A stretch of DNA of 64,000 nucleotides from Affinundibacterium nitidum (lineage in GTDB: Bacteria; Pseudomonadota; Gammaproteobacteria; Burkholderiales; Burkholderiaceae_D), in contig NZ_JACOFZ010000004.1 of NCBI RefSeq assembly GCF_014284155.1, positions 124,001 to 188,000 of the forward strand, given 5' to 3'. Below the pieces are notes generated by a model. That model ran no database searches. It saw nothing but the letters and a program-made list of their open reading frames with translations, and was not told the origin of the DNA. The position numbers were made by a program, and so were the translations under genes. The first letter of the stretch is position 1, and the number at the start of each line of letters is the position of its first letter. Shown here piece by piece: positions 45,941 to 54,304 of this stretch.

Positions 45941-47803
45941 ATGAAACCTATCTTCAAATTATTCGCAACCGCTGCTGCGGTGGCTGCCGCATTTCCTGCT
46001 TCTGCAAATTCCATTAACTTCAACGACAACGATAACGAGACGACCGAACGCGTGATTATCACCGCTGGCCGCCAAGCACAGGTCGCCAAAGACGTGCTGG
46101 CTGATAACGTCGTGATTACGGCAGAAGACATCGCTAAATCTGGCGCGACCAGTATCGTAGACCTCTTACAGCAACAACGCGGTATCGAGATTTCGCGTAC
46201 CGGCGGGGCAGGTTCGGTATCGTCCATTTTCGTACGCGGTGCAGGCAATGCGCAAAGCGTGGTGTATATCGATGGCGTTCGAATTGGTGCTTCGACCACA
46301 GGTGGTGCAACTTGGAGCACGATTCCTCTGGCGCAAATCGAGCGTATTGAGATTGTGTATGGTCCATTATCTAGCTTGTATGGCGCGGATGCGATGGGCG
46401 GCGTGATTCAATTGTTCACGAAGAAATCGAGTAAGGGTACAAGTGCTAACGTTAGCTTTGGCGCCGGCACAGATCATTTGCGTAAATTATCTGCGGGAAT
46501 TTTTGGAGCCGATCAGAGCGGTTTTCAGTATGCTTTAAATGCAGCGCGTGAGAACAGTGATGGTTTTAGTGCTTCCAAGCCAGCGTCTGGTGCTTTTACT
46601 TACAACCCAGATAAAGATGGATATACGCAAAAGAGCTTCAGCGGGAATCTGGCATGGAAGCTTGATCCGAATTGGACTGCAGGTGTCAATTTCTTGCAGA
46701 GTACGCTCGATGTACGTTTCGATGCTGGTGCGAGTTATGACGATCGCAGCCAACAAAAAATGGACAACACGGCTGCTTTCATCAAGGGAAAAGTAAGTGC
46801 AGATTGGAGTACGAGTTTGCAATATTCTCGCGGAAATGATCGTGTATTTTCTGACGCGTCTTATGGTAAAAGCAATGCAGAGACGCTACAACGCGGCTGG
46901 AATTGGCAAAACAATGTGGCCTTCGGTCGCGATGTGTTGCAATTGATCGTCGAGAAGCGCGAAGAAGACGTGAAGACTACTACGGCAGGTGTGGGCGGTG
47001 AACGTGACACGACTTCGTATGCGGCAGCTTACACTTTAAAACAAGACGCGCATTTGGCAACAGCCAGTGTCCGTCGTGATCGTAGTTCTCAATTCGGCTC
47101 GCATAATACTTACAATTTGGCTTACGGTTATCGCTTAACAGAAAATCTGCGTGCGAATATTAGTTATGGCACGAGCTTCCGTGCACCAAGTTTTAATGAA
47201 CTGTATTACCCAGGCTATGGTCTCGATATTAACCGTCCTGAGCTGGGCAAAAATAAAGAGATCGGTTTGTTGTGGGACGATAATGTCACGATGTTCAGTG
47301 CTGTTTACTATGAGAATAAAATCACTGATTTGCTTGCGACTGCCAATCCCTGCCCTGTTCAGCAAAGTACACATAAATACGGCTGTGCTTACAACATCAA
47401 TAAAGCGACCTTGTCTGGCTTCACATTTAGTGCTTCGACAAAATTCGATCAATTGATCTTACGTGCAACGCTCGATATACAAGATCCAAAAGATGATTTG
47501 ACAGGTAAACGTCTAGCGCGTCGTTCTAAACAACATGCGACTTTAGGTGCCGATTATCGTTGGCAAGATTGGACCTTTAGCCTAGAAAATGTGTTGTCCA
47601 GCGAACGTTTTGATGATCAAGCCAATAAAAATCGCTTGGGTGGTTTTGGCGTGCTTAATTTAGTGGCGAACTACCAGTTTGCAAAAAATTGGAACGTACT
47701 CGCGCGCTGGAATAACGTCGCTGATAAGAAATACGAATTGGCGCGTAATTACAATACGCCTGGCTCCAACGTCTATATTGGTTTGAATCACGGCTTTAAC
47801 TAG
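45941..47803 (+). CDS. btuB: Vitamin B12 TonB-dependent outer-membrane receptor
   Basis: An outer-membrane gated barrel of about 620 aa that imports cobalamin using TonB energy. It has a signal peptide (LFATAAAVAAAFPASA), a TonB box region near TERVIITAG, a plug domain (GATSIVDLLQQQRGIEISRTGG, YGPLSSLYGADAMGGVIQLF) and a 22-strand barrel ending NVYIGLNHGFN. The frame is open from 45836, but the ATG at 45941 begins the signal peptide and lies just after the riboswitch. It heads the B12 operon. Confidence 0.93.
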   Translation: MKPIFKLFATAAAVAAAFPASANSINFNDNDNETTERVIITAGRQAQVAKDVLADNVVITAEDIAKSGATSIVDLLQQQRGIEISRTGGAGSVSSIFVRGAGNAQSVVYIDGVRIGASTTGGATWSTIPLAQIERIEIVYGPLSSLYGADAMGGVIQLFTKKSSKGTSANVSFGAGTDHLRKLSAGIFGADQSGFQYALNAARENSDGFSASKPASGAFTYNPDKDGYTQKSFSGNLAWKLDPNWTAGVNFLQSTLDVRFDAGASYDDRSQQKMDNTAAFIKGKVSADWSTSLQYSRGNDRVFSDASYGKSNAETLQRGWNWQNNVAFGRDVLQLIVEKREEDVKTTTAGVGGERDTTSYAAAYTLKQDAHLATASVRRDRSSQFGSHNTYNLAYGYRLTENLRANISYGTSFRAPSFNELYYPGYGLDINRPELGKNKEIGLLWDDNVTMFSAVYYENKITDLLATANPCPVQQSTHKYGCAYNINKATLSGFTFSASTKFDQLILRATLDIQDPKDDLTGKRLARRSKQHATLGADYRWQDWTFSLENVLSSERFDDQANKNRLGGFGVLNLVANYQFAKNWNVLARWNNVADKKYELARNYNTPGSNVYIGLNHGFN

Positions 47804-47858
47804 GCCTGTAGTAACTGAGCTTCCGTTGAAGGCTCATTTTTAGGAAAGCACCCAGACT

Positions 47859-48878
47859 ATGCCACAAGTCATGACAGCGCAAAGAGCACTCGTCTTGCTG
47901 ATCGCAATGGCGGTGCTTTCCCTCATGAGTCTGCTGTTCGCCTGTGTTACAGGCTCAGTCAGTTTATCTTTTCCCGAGTTGTTTTCTGCACTAAACGAGC
48001 TCGTGCATGGTCAGCGTGAAAGCCTTGCTAGTAGTGTTTTGGATCTACGCTTGTTCCGTGCCTTGAGCGCTTTCGTGACGGGTGCAACCTTGGCTTTAGC
48101 CGGTGTTTTAATGCAAGCGCTACTGCGCAACCCGTTGGCCGACCCTTATGTTTTGGGCTTGTCGGGCGGCGCCTCGGTTGGCGCTTTGGCGACCATTCTG
48201 TTTGTTGGTGCGGGTGTCTTGGTCGATATATCGGCTTTTGCAGGCGCCATGTGTGTGGCTGCACTCCTGTTCGGTTTGGCTTATCGTGATTTTCGCGGTG
48301 CGGGCAGTGCGGAAGGTAGCACGCCATTGTTGCTACTTACGGGTGTGATTGTGGCTTCTGGTTGCGGTGCCATTGTCACTTTGCTGTTGTCGATTGCGCC
48401 TGATCATAGTCTTCGTGGCATGGTGTTCTGGATGATAGGTGACTTATCGAATACCCAACCGCGCTATCTTTCTTGGGCGATTTGGATAGGCGTCGCGGCT
48501 TTGATGTTATCGAAAGCGAGGGCGATCAATATCGCTGCAATGCATGCCGATAACGCACGTGCCTTGGGTGTAAATGTGGGGCAGCTCCGTCGGCTTTTGT
48601 TTATATGCGCTGCCTTGCTCACCGCGAGTGCAGTCAGTACCGCAGGCAGCATAGGTTTTGTTGGTCTTATCATTCCACATGCGTGTCGTTTCAAATTTGG
48701 GCCAGATCATCGATTGTTGATACCTCTGGCGAGCCTAGGTGGCGGCGCTTTTTTAGTGGTCGCAGACACCTTGGCAAGAACCATCGCTGCGCCGCATCAA
48801 TTGCCGGTTGGTGTCATCACGGCGATGATAGGCGTGCCAGTATTTTTGTTCCAACTCCACCAGTTGCGGAGGCGTTAA
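47859..48878 (+). CDS. btuC: B12 ABC transporter permease (BtuC/FecCD family)
   Basis: A 339-aa inner-membrane permease of the FecCD family with about ten helices: FRALSAFVTGATLALAGVLMQ, NPLADPYVLGLSGGASVGAL, and FVGLIIPHACR near the C-terminus. It lies in the riboswitch-controlled operon right after btuB. The ATPase gene begins 1 base after its stop. Confidence 0.92.
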   Translation: MPQVMTAQRALVLLIAMAVLSLMSLLFACVTGSVSLSFPELFSALNELVHGQRESLASSVLDLRLFRALSAFVTGATLALAGVLMQALLRNPLADPYVLGLSGGASVGALATILFVGAGVLVDISAFAGAMCVAALLFGLAYRDFRGAGSAEGSTPLLLLTGVIVASGCGAIVTLLLSIAPDHSLRGMVFWMIGDLSNTQPRYLSWAIWIGVAALMLSKARAINIAAMHADNARALGVNVGQLRRLLFICAALLTASAVSTAGSIGFVGLIIPHACRFKFGPDHRLLIPLASLGGGAFLVVADTLARTIAAPHQLPVGVITAMIGVPVFLFQLHQLRRR

Positions 48879-48879
48879 T

Positions 48880-49683
48880 ATGAACAACACCTCTAGCGTC
48901 AATTTCTCGGCCTTGTTATCGACTCAGGATTTGGTTCTACAAGTCGGCGCGCGCGTCTTAGCGCAAGGCCTAAGTTGGCAAGTTAATCGTGGCGAGTGCT
49001 GGTGCATTATTGGTCGCAATGGTGCTGGGAAGTCGACTTTGCTGCGCACCTTAGCTGGCATGCGCGATATTCAAGTCGGTAAGGTGCTCTTGCAGGATAA
49101 GAATCTGCACGATTGGGATTTGTTTGAACTAGCCAAGCTGCGTGCCTATCTGCCGCAAGGGTGGGTAGATGCCTTTGCCTATCGCGCTTTAGAAACCGTA
49201 TTAAGTGCGCGCCATCCTTACCAAGACAATCATTATTGGGAGTCTGGCGATGATGTGCAAATCGCGATGGCGGCGATGCGCTTGCTCGATGTTGAAGACT
49301 TGGCGCAACGTGATGTGCGCAGTTTGTCGGGTGGCGAGCGGCAGCGTGTGGCGATCGCCGCCTTGTTGGCGCAAGACGCTGAATTGTTGCTATTGGACGA
49401 GCCTGCCAATGCTTTAGACCTGGCGCATCAAGTGAGCGTGATGCAAATTTTGGCGCAGAATTGCCAGCAAAAAAATAAAGCGGTGATCATGGTCAGCCAT
49501 GATCTTAATCTCTCCTACCAAGTTGCTACCCATGCTGTATTGATGATGCCTGATGGTAGTTGCTTGTTAGGACTGAAAGAAGAAGTGATGCAAGCCCATC
49601 ATTTGGGCACTTGCCTAGGTCACCCCATTGAGCGATTTGTGCACGGATCGCAAACGCTTTTTCTACCGACGGTGAGCGCATGA
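48880..49683 (+). CDS. btuD: B12 ABC transporter ATP-binding protein
   Basis: A 267-aa ATPase: Walker A GRNGAGKST, Q-loop YLPQGW, signature SLSGGERQRVAIAALLAQ, Walker B LLLLDEPANALDLAHQ. GGAGG precedes the ATG. It works with the preceding permease, and its stop overlaps the start of cobO by 4 bases (ATGA). Confidence 0.92.
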   Translation: MNNTSSVNFSALLSTQDLVLQVGARVLAQGLSWQVNRGECWCIIGRNGAGKSTLLRTLAGMRDIQVGKVLLQDKNLHDWDLFELAKLRAYLPQGWVDAFAYRALETVLSARHPYQDNHYWESGDDVQIAMAAMRLLDVEDLAQRDVRSLSGGERQRVAIAALLAQDAELLLLDEPANALDLAHQVSVMQILAQNCQQKNKAVIMVSHDLNLSYQVATHAVLMMPDGSCLLGLKEEVMQAHHLGTCLGHPIERFVHGSQTLFLPTVSA

Positions 49684-50306
49684 ATATCAAGGACGAAGTC
49701 GAACGCCAAGCCATCAATGAGCGCCATGCGCAAAGGATGCAACGTAAGAAGCAATTGATTGATGAAAAAATAGCGAGCGCGCAAATTCGACGTGGATTGA
49801 TCGTGATGAATTGCGGTAATGGTAAAGGCAAGAGCTCGAGTGGTTTGGGAATGGTCATGCGTGCCTTAGGCCATCAGAAGAAAGTCGGTGTCGTGCAGTT
49901 CATCAAGGGCGCGATGTCAACTGGTGAAGAAAAATTTCTGCGTCGGTTTCCAGAAGAAGTTGAGTTTCATGCGATGGGCGAAGGTTATACCTGGAATACG
50001 CAAAATCGTGAACGCGATATCGCTAAGGCGCAGGCCGCTTGGGAGCAGGCAAGAAAGTTTTTGAACGATCCTACTATCGCGCTGGTGTTGTTAGACGAAG
50101 TCAATATTGCGCTCAAATATCACTATCTCGATGTACAAATGGTGATCGAAGATCTACAGCAAAGACCTCCAATGCAACACGTGATTTTGACTGGGCGAGG
50201 TGCCTTGCCTGAGGTGATTGCGATCGCCGACACGGTCACAGAAATGCAAGAAGTTAAGCATGCGTTCAAGAGCGGCGTCACTGCACAGGAATGCATAGAA
50301 TGGTGA
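49680..50306 (+). CDS. cobO: Corrinoid (cob(I)yrinic acid a,c-diamide) adenosyltransferase
   Basis: A 208-aa CobO/BtuR/CobA-type enzyme that transfers the 5'-deoxyadenosyl group of ATP to the cobalt of corrinoids. The P-loop is NCGNGKGKSSSG; VVQFIKGAMSTGEEKFL and LVLLDEVNIALKYHYLD are family signatures. An N-terminal helical extension (about 35 residues) precedes the P-loop, as is common in this family. Confidence 0.93.
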   Translation: MNIKDEVERQAINERHAQRMQRKKQLIDEKIASAQIRRGLIVMNCGNGKGKSSSGLGMVMRALGHQKKVGVVQFIKGAMSTGEEKFLRRFPEEVEFHAMGEGYTWNTQNRERDIAKAQAAWEQARKFLNDPTIALVLLDEVNIALKYHYLDVQMVIEDLQQRPPMQHVILTGRGALPEVIAIADTVTEMQEVKHAFKSGVTAQECIEW

Positions 50307-51658
50307 ATTTTGAGTCATCCTTGGCGCCGATCTTGATGATTTCTGCCGTGGCATCAGGCCAGGGCAAAACAACAGTCACTGCAGCTTTGGCCCGCTACTT
50401 TAGGCAAGCAGGAAAAGTGGTGCGCGTGTTTAAAACAGGTGCGGATTTCATTGATCCCATGATGTTGGAACAAGCCAGTGGTGATGTCGTGGAGTCGCTC
50501 GATTTATGGCTCAACGGTGAAGAAGAATGCCGTCGTTTGCTCCACCGAGCAGCGCAAAACGCAGACCTTGTTTTGATTGAAGGTGTCATGGGTTTGTATG
50601 ATGGCGCACCTTCATCGGCTGACCTCGCGAATGCTTTTGAAGTACCAGTGGTCGCCGTGGTTGATGCATCAGCCATGGCGCAAACAGTGGGAGCTGTGGC
50701 CTTAGGCTTACGTGATTTCGGCCCTGTAAAATTGGCAGGCGTGATCGCCAATCGCATTGCATCTGATGGACATCTGCAGATGGTCAAAAGCGCATTGCGT
50801 GATATTCCTTTATTGGCGAGCTTGCTGCGTCAACCCTGCACTTTGCCAGAACGACATTTGGGTTTGGTGCTCCCCGAAGAGCAGATCGATTTGGAGCAAA
50901 CTTTAGATCAATTAGGAAGCAGTCTGCGACTGGAAACCGAGGCATGGGCTCAACTGCTGTCAGCGAATAACGCTCAAAATTTCGCCGTACAGTCGGGTAG
51001 AACGCAAGCGGTGAATGTATTACCTGAGACAGCAAAACTACTACAAGGTAAAACCATCGCCATCGCCCGTGATGCGGCTTTTGCTTTTATCTATCCAGCT
51101 AACCTCGCTTGTCTAAAAGCACTAGGTGCGCAGTTGGAATACTTTTCTCCGCTCCGTAATGAGGCTGTGCCTGAGCACGCAGATGCAGTATTTCTGCCGG
51201 GAGGATATCCGGAATTGCATGCCAAGGCACTGCAAGATGCGCATGTTTGGCAAGCGTCGATCAGGCGTGCTCATCGTCAATGCTTGCCTATTTATGCGGA
51301 ATGCGGTGGCATGATGAGTCTTGGCGAACAACTGGTCGATAGTCAGGGAAAGAGTTGGGACATGGCGGGCCTTTTGCCCGGCGTCATACATATGCAGAAG
51401 TCGCTGCAAGCTTTGGGCATGCAGAGTATTCAGAACGCACATGGTGAATTGCGCGGACACACTTTTCATTTCTCACGTTTCGATACACATTTGACGCCGA
51501 ATCAGTTCACCCTCAAACATATCGCGCACGAGAAAACGCTAGCACCGGTCGAAGGTGAGGCAATCTATAAGCTAAATGGCTTACATGCCTCCTATTTCCA
51601 TGCCTACTTTTCATCTAACCCTCGTGCATCAGCGCATTTATTTTTGAAGATGGAGTGA
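50300..51658 (+). CDS. cobB: Cobyrinate a,c-diamide synthase
   Basis: A 452-aa ATP- and glutamine-dependent amidotransferase (CobB/CbiA) that amidates the a and c side chains of the corrin ring. The N-terminal P-loop is ASGQGKTTVTAALARYF. The C-terminal class I glutaminase domain has the nucleophile Cys in AECGGMMSLGE and a final YFHAYFSSNP. AGGA is 9 bases before the ATG at 50300; the ATG at 50291 is also possible. It overlaps the end of cobO. Confidence 0.92.
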   Translation: MVNFESSLAPILMISAVASGQGKTTVTAALARYFRQAGKVVRVFKTGADFIDPMMLEQASGDVVESLDLWLNGEEECRRLLHRAAQNADLVLIEGVMGLYDGAPSSADLANAFEVPVVAVVDASAMAQTVGAVALGLRDFGPVKLAGVIANRIASDGHLQMVKSALRDIPLLASLLRQPCTLPERHLGLVLPEEQIDLEQTLDQLGSSLRLETEAWAQLLSANNAQNFAVQSGRTQAVNVLPETAKLLQGKTIAIARDAAFAFIYPANLACLKALGAQLEYFSPLRNEAVPEHADAVFLPGGYPELHAKALQDAHVWQASIRRAHRQCLPIYAECGGMMSLGEQLVDSQGKSWDMAGLLPGVIHMQKSLQALGMQSIQNAHGELRGHTFHFSRFDTHLTPNQFTLKHIAHEKTLAPVEGEAIYKLNGLHASYFHAYFSSNPRASAHLFLKME

Positions 51659-51659
51659 T

Positions 51660-52457
51660 ATGGCGAGTTTGTATGAACGCATTGCTTGTCTTAGTACCGA
51701 AGCCGTGGAAGTGATGTACGCCTTGGGTGCGGAAGATTTGGTGGTTGGCATTTCTGGGTATTCTGTTCACCCGCCTCGAGCGCGGCTGGAGAAACCCAAA
51801 GTCAGCGGCTTTTCATCGGCAAAACCTGAGAGAATAATGGCGGTCGAGCCTGATCTGGTATTGACGTTCTCGAACATGCAGTCTGAGTTGTGTCGACAGC
51901 TAGTGGCTGAAGGTGTGGAGGTGCACGCCTATAATCAGTACACCATCGCCGGGATTTTTCGCATGATACGTAGTGTCGCGGCATTGATTGATAAGCGCGA
52001 TGCGGGAGAACAATTGGTACAAGAATTAGAAGATCATATCGCTGCAATACGGTTAGCCGCGGCTCGATGGTCACGTCGCCCTCGAGTTTATTTTGAAGAG
52101 TGGGATGCACCGATGATCTCGGGAATTTCTTGGGTGTCTGAGCTGATCCTCATTGCTGGTGGGGTAGATGTTTTCGCAGACTTGGGAGCACAACAACAAG
52201 CGAAACATCGTATTATCGAAGACGCGGAGGAAGTCGTGCGACGTGCGCCTGATATCATCATCGGATCTTGGTGTGGTAAGAAGTTTCGGGCTGAAACCTT
52301 AGCCGCGAGAGACGGATGGGATCAAATCCCCGCAGTAAGGAACAACATGCTGTTTGAGATTAAATCGCCTGATATTTTGTCGCCGGGCCCAGCGGCGATA
52401 CGTGAAGGATTGAGTCAATTACATCGCTGCATTGAGCGTTGGCATGAAGCGCAATAG
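51660..52457 (+). CDS. BtuF-like cobalamin-binding protein without signal peptide
   Basis: A 265-aa protein of the periplasmic binding-protein helical-backbone type (TroA/BtuF): ERIACLSTEAVEVMYALGA, PKVSGFSSAKPERIMAVEPDLVLT and PDIIIGSWCGKKF. By position it should be the BtuF partner of the BtuCD importer. It starts MASLYERIACL, with no signal peptide, directly after cobB (1 base gap, GGAG site), so it is predicted to stay in the cytoplasm unless it is exported in some other way. A start further upstream would fall in cobB. Confidence 0.85.
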   Translation: MASLYERIACLSTEAVEVMYALGAEDLVVGISGYSVHPPRARLEKPKVSGFSSAKPERIMAVEPDLVLTFSNMQSELCRQLVAEGVEVHAYNQYTIAGIFRMIRSVAALIDKRDAGEQLVQELEDHIAAIRLAAARWSRRPRVYFEEWDAPMISGISWVSELILIAGGVDVFADLGAQQQAKHRIIEDAEEVVRRAPDIIIGSWCGKKFRAETLAARDGWDQIPAVRNNMLFEIKSPDILSPGPAAIREGLSQLHRCIERWHEAQ

Positions 52458-52547
52458 ACGACTTAAATGGGCACCTGAATTGCGTCGTGAGATTGTGCTG
52501 TTTTCAATCAGAGATCATAAATAGAATCAACAAAGAGTCGAAGTAGC

Positions 52548-54002
52548 ATGAAAATTCAAAGCTTAATGGTACAGGGTACGACTTCCGATGCGGGCAAAAC
52601 CACTATCGTGACCGCTTTATGTCGGCTACTGCAACGCCAAGGAGTGCGCGTAGTACCGATGAAGCCACAAAATATGGCGTTGAATAGCGCTGTTACCGCC
52701 GATGGTGGCGAGATTGGCCGCGCTCAAGCTTTGCAGGCGCAAGCCGCCGGGCTTGCACCTCACACCGATATGAACCCTGTGTTGATCAAACCTTCGTCTG
52801 ACACTGGCGCTCAGATCGTTGTGCACGGCAAAGTGCGCGCCGACATGAATGCTCGCGATTACGATCAATACAAAACAATTGCGATGTCGGCGGTGTTGGA
52901 GTCTTACGGTCGATTGCAGTCACAATATGACAGCATCATTGTCGAAGGAGCGGGAAGCCCAGCGGAGGTCAATTTACGTGCACGTGATATTGCCAATATG
53001 GGATTTGCTGAGGCGGTCGATTGCCCGGTTATTCTGGTCGCTGATATCGATCGTGGCGGTGTGTTTGCGCACTTTGTTGGGACGCTCGCTTGTTTGTCTG
53101 AGAGCGAACAAAACCGCATTATTGGTTTTGTGATTAATCGTTTTCGTGGCGATATCTCCTTGTTGGAGCCGGGCCTTGATTGGTTGGAGCAGAAGACAGG
53201 AAAGCCCGTGTTAGCCGTGATACCGTATTTACATGGTCTGATGCTCGACGCAGAAGACGCAATTCAACTGAAACAAACCCAATCGGGTAAGTTTAAAGTG
53301 ATTGTGCCAGCAACGCCGCGTATTTCGAACCACACAGATTTCGACGCTTTGCGCGCGCATCCCGATGTGGATTTACAGTTTATTGGTCCCGATCATCCTA
53401 TCCCCGCCGCAGATTTAATTATTCTGCCGGGCAGTAAAAATACCCGTGACGATCTCGCATTCTTAAAGCGTGGCGGTTGGCAAACTGTGTTAGAGCGCCA
53501 TTTACGGTACGGTGGCAAAGTGATCGGTATCTGCGGCGGCTATCAAATGTTGGGTCAAGTGATTGATGACCCACATGGCGTTGAAGGACAGGCTGGGGAG
53601 TCTGATGGTTTCGGGCTCCTCGACATCACAACTGAACTGACACAAGAGAAACGTTTGCAGCAGGTACAGGGTGTGTGCGCTTTCAGCGATGTTAAAGATA
53701 GTCGGGTTGAAGGCTATGAAATCCATATGGGCTTGACCTATGCCAGCAGTGATACCTTGCCCGCATTCTTGATGCAAACTGAGGCTGGAATTGAGGAGGA
53801 GGGCTGTCGTTCGCCAGACGACCAAATTTTGGGAACGTACTTGCATGGTGTTTTTGATCATCCACAAGCCTGTCGTGCTTTGCTAAAATGGGCTGGTCTA
53901 ACTAGTGAAGTTGCAGTAGACCTGAATGAATTGCGCGAACAAAGCATTGACAGAGTAGCAGACGCTTGCCAAGGATTGTTAGATAAATTACAAGCCTTGT
54001 AG
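52548..54002 (+). CDS. cobQ: Cobyric acid synthase
   Basis: A 484-aa CobQ/CbiP enzyme that amidates the b, d, e and g side chains to make cobyric acid. The P-loop is [22 protein letters not shown] and [14 protein letters not shown] are hallmarks; the glutaminase domain has the nucleophile in [11 protein letters not shown] and the His in YLHGVFDHP. It is separated from the previous gene by 90 bases but runs the same way and very likely shares the riboswitch-controlled transcript. Confidence 0.94.
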   Translation: MKIQSLMVQGTTSDAGKTTIVTALCRLLQRQGVRVVPMKPQNMALNSAVTADGGEIGRAQALQAQAAGLAPHTDMNPVLIKPSSDTGAQIVVHGKVRADMNARDYDQYKTIAMSAVLESYGRLQSQYDSIIVEGAGSPAEVNLRARDIANMGFAEAVDCPVILVADIDRGGVFAHFVGTLACLSESEQNRIIGFVINRFRGDISLLEPGLDWLEQKTGKPVLAVIPYLHGLMLDAEDAIQLKQTQSGKFKVIVPATPRISNHTDFDALRAHPDVDLQFIGPDHPIPAADLIILPGSKNTRDDLAFLKRGGWQTVLERHLRYGGKVIGICGGYQMLGQVIDDPHGVEGQAGESDGFGLLDITTELTQEKRLQQVQGVCAFSDVKDSRVEGYEIHMGLTYASSDTLPAFLMQTEAGIEEEGCRSPDDQILGTYLHGVFDHPQACRALLKWAGLTSEVAVDLNELREQSIDRVADACQGLLDKLQAL

Positions 54003-54097
54003 CGATATTGTGTTTCTTAAACAATCTTTCTAGTCAATTTATAGGGCTCTTTACATTCGATAATTTCTCTTCTGCAATTGCGCTTACCTATTTCCGC

Positions 54098-54304
54098 TAT
54101 AATGCGCGCCAATTGTCACGAACTATCCTTTGCACGGTCTTGGTCGCTGAAAAGATAGGATTGTGTCTCAATGTAAATGGAACGTAGTCTTTGTTTCGTT
54201 CCTCTCAGGTTTTGTATCAAAGTGTTTCTTTTAGAGCATCGCGCTGAACTTTTTTGCGCTGCACCACGTCGAAGCTACATCTTTAATTACTTTTTGGTTC
54301 CCAT
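54098..54304 (+). promoter_or_regulatory. Promoter -10 and long leader of a TonB receptor gene
   Basis: The 302-base gap before the receptor has a consensus TATAAT at 54098-54103, but no good -35 element 17 bp upstream, so an activator is likely. The resulting leader of about 195 nt contains a GGAACG-N12-CGTTCC hairpin (around 54180-54205). It does not have the B12 box or other riboswitch landmarks that I know. Confidence 0.45.

Noticed and set aside
54003-54304. Second cobalamin riboswitch before the TonB receptor
   Set aside because: No B12 box (GCCACTG/GGATACCGGC type) or GCAACGG-type core is visible in this leader.
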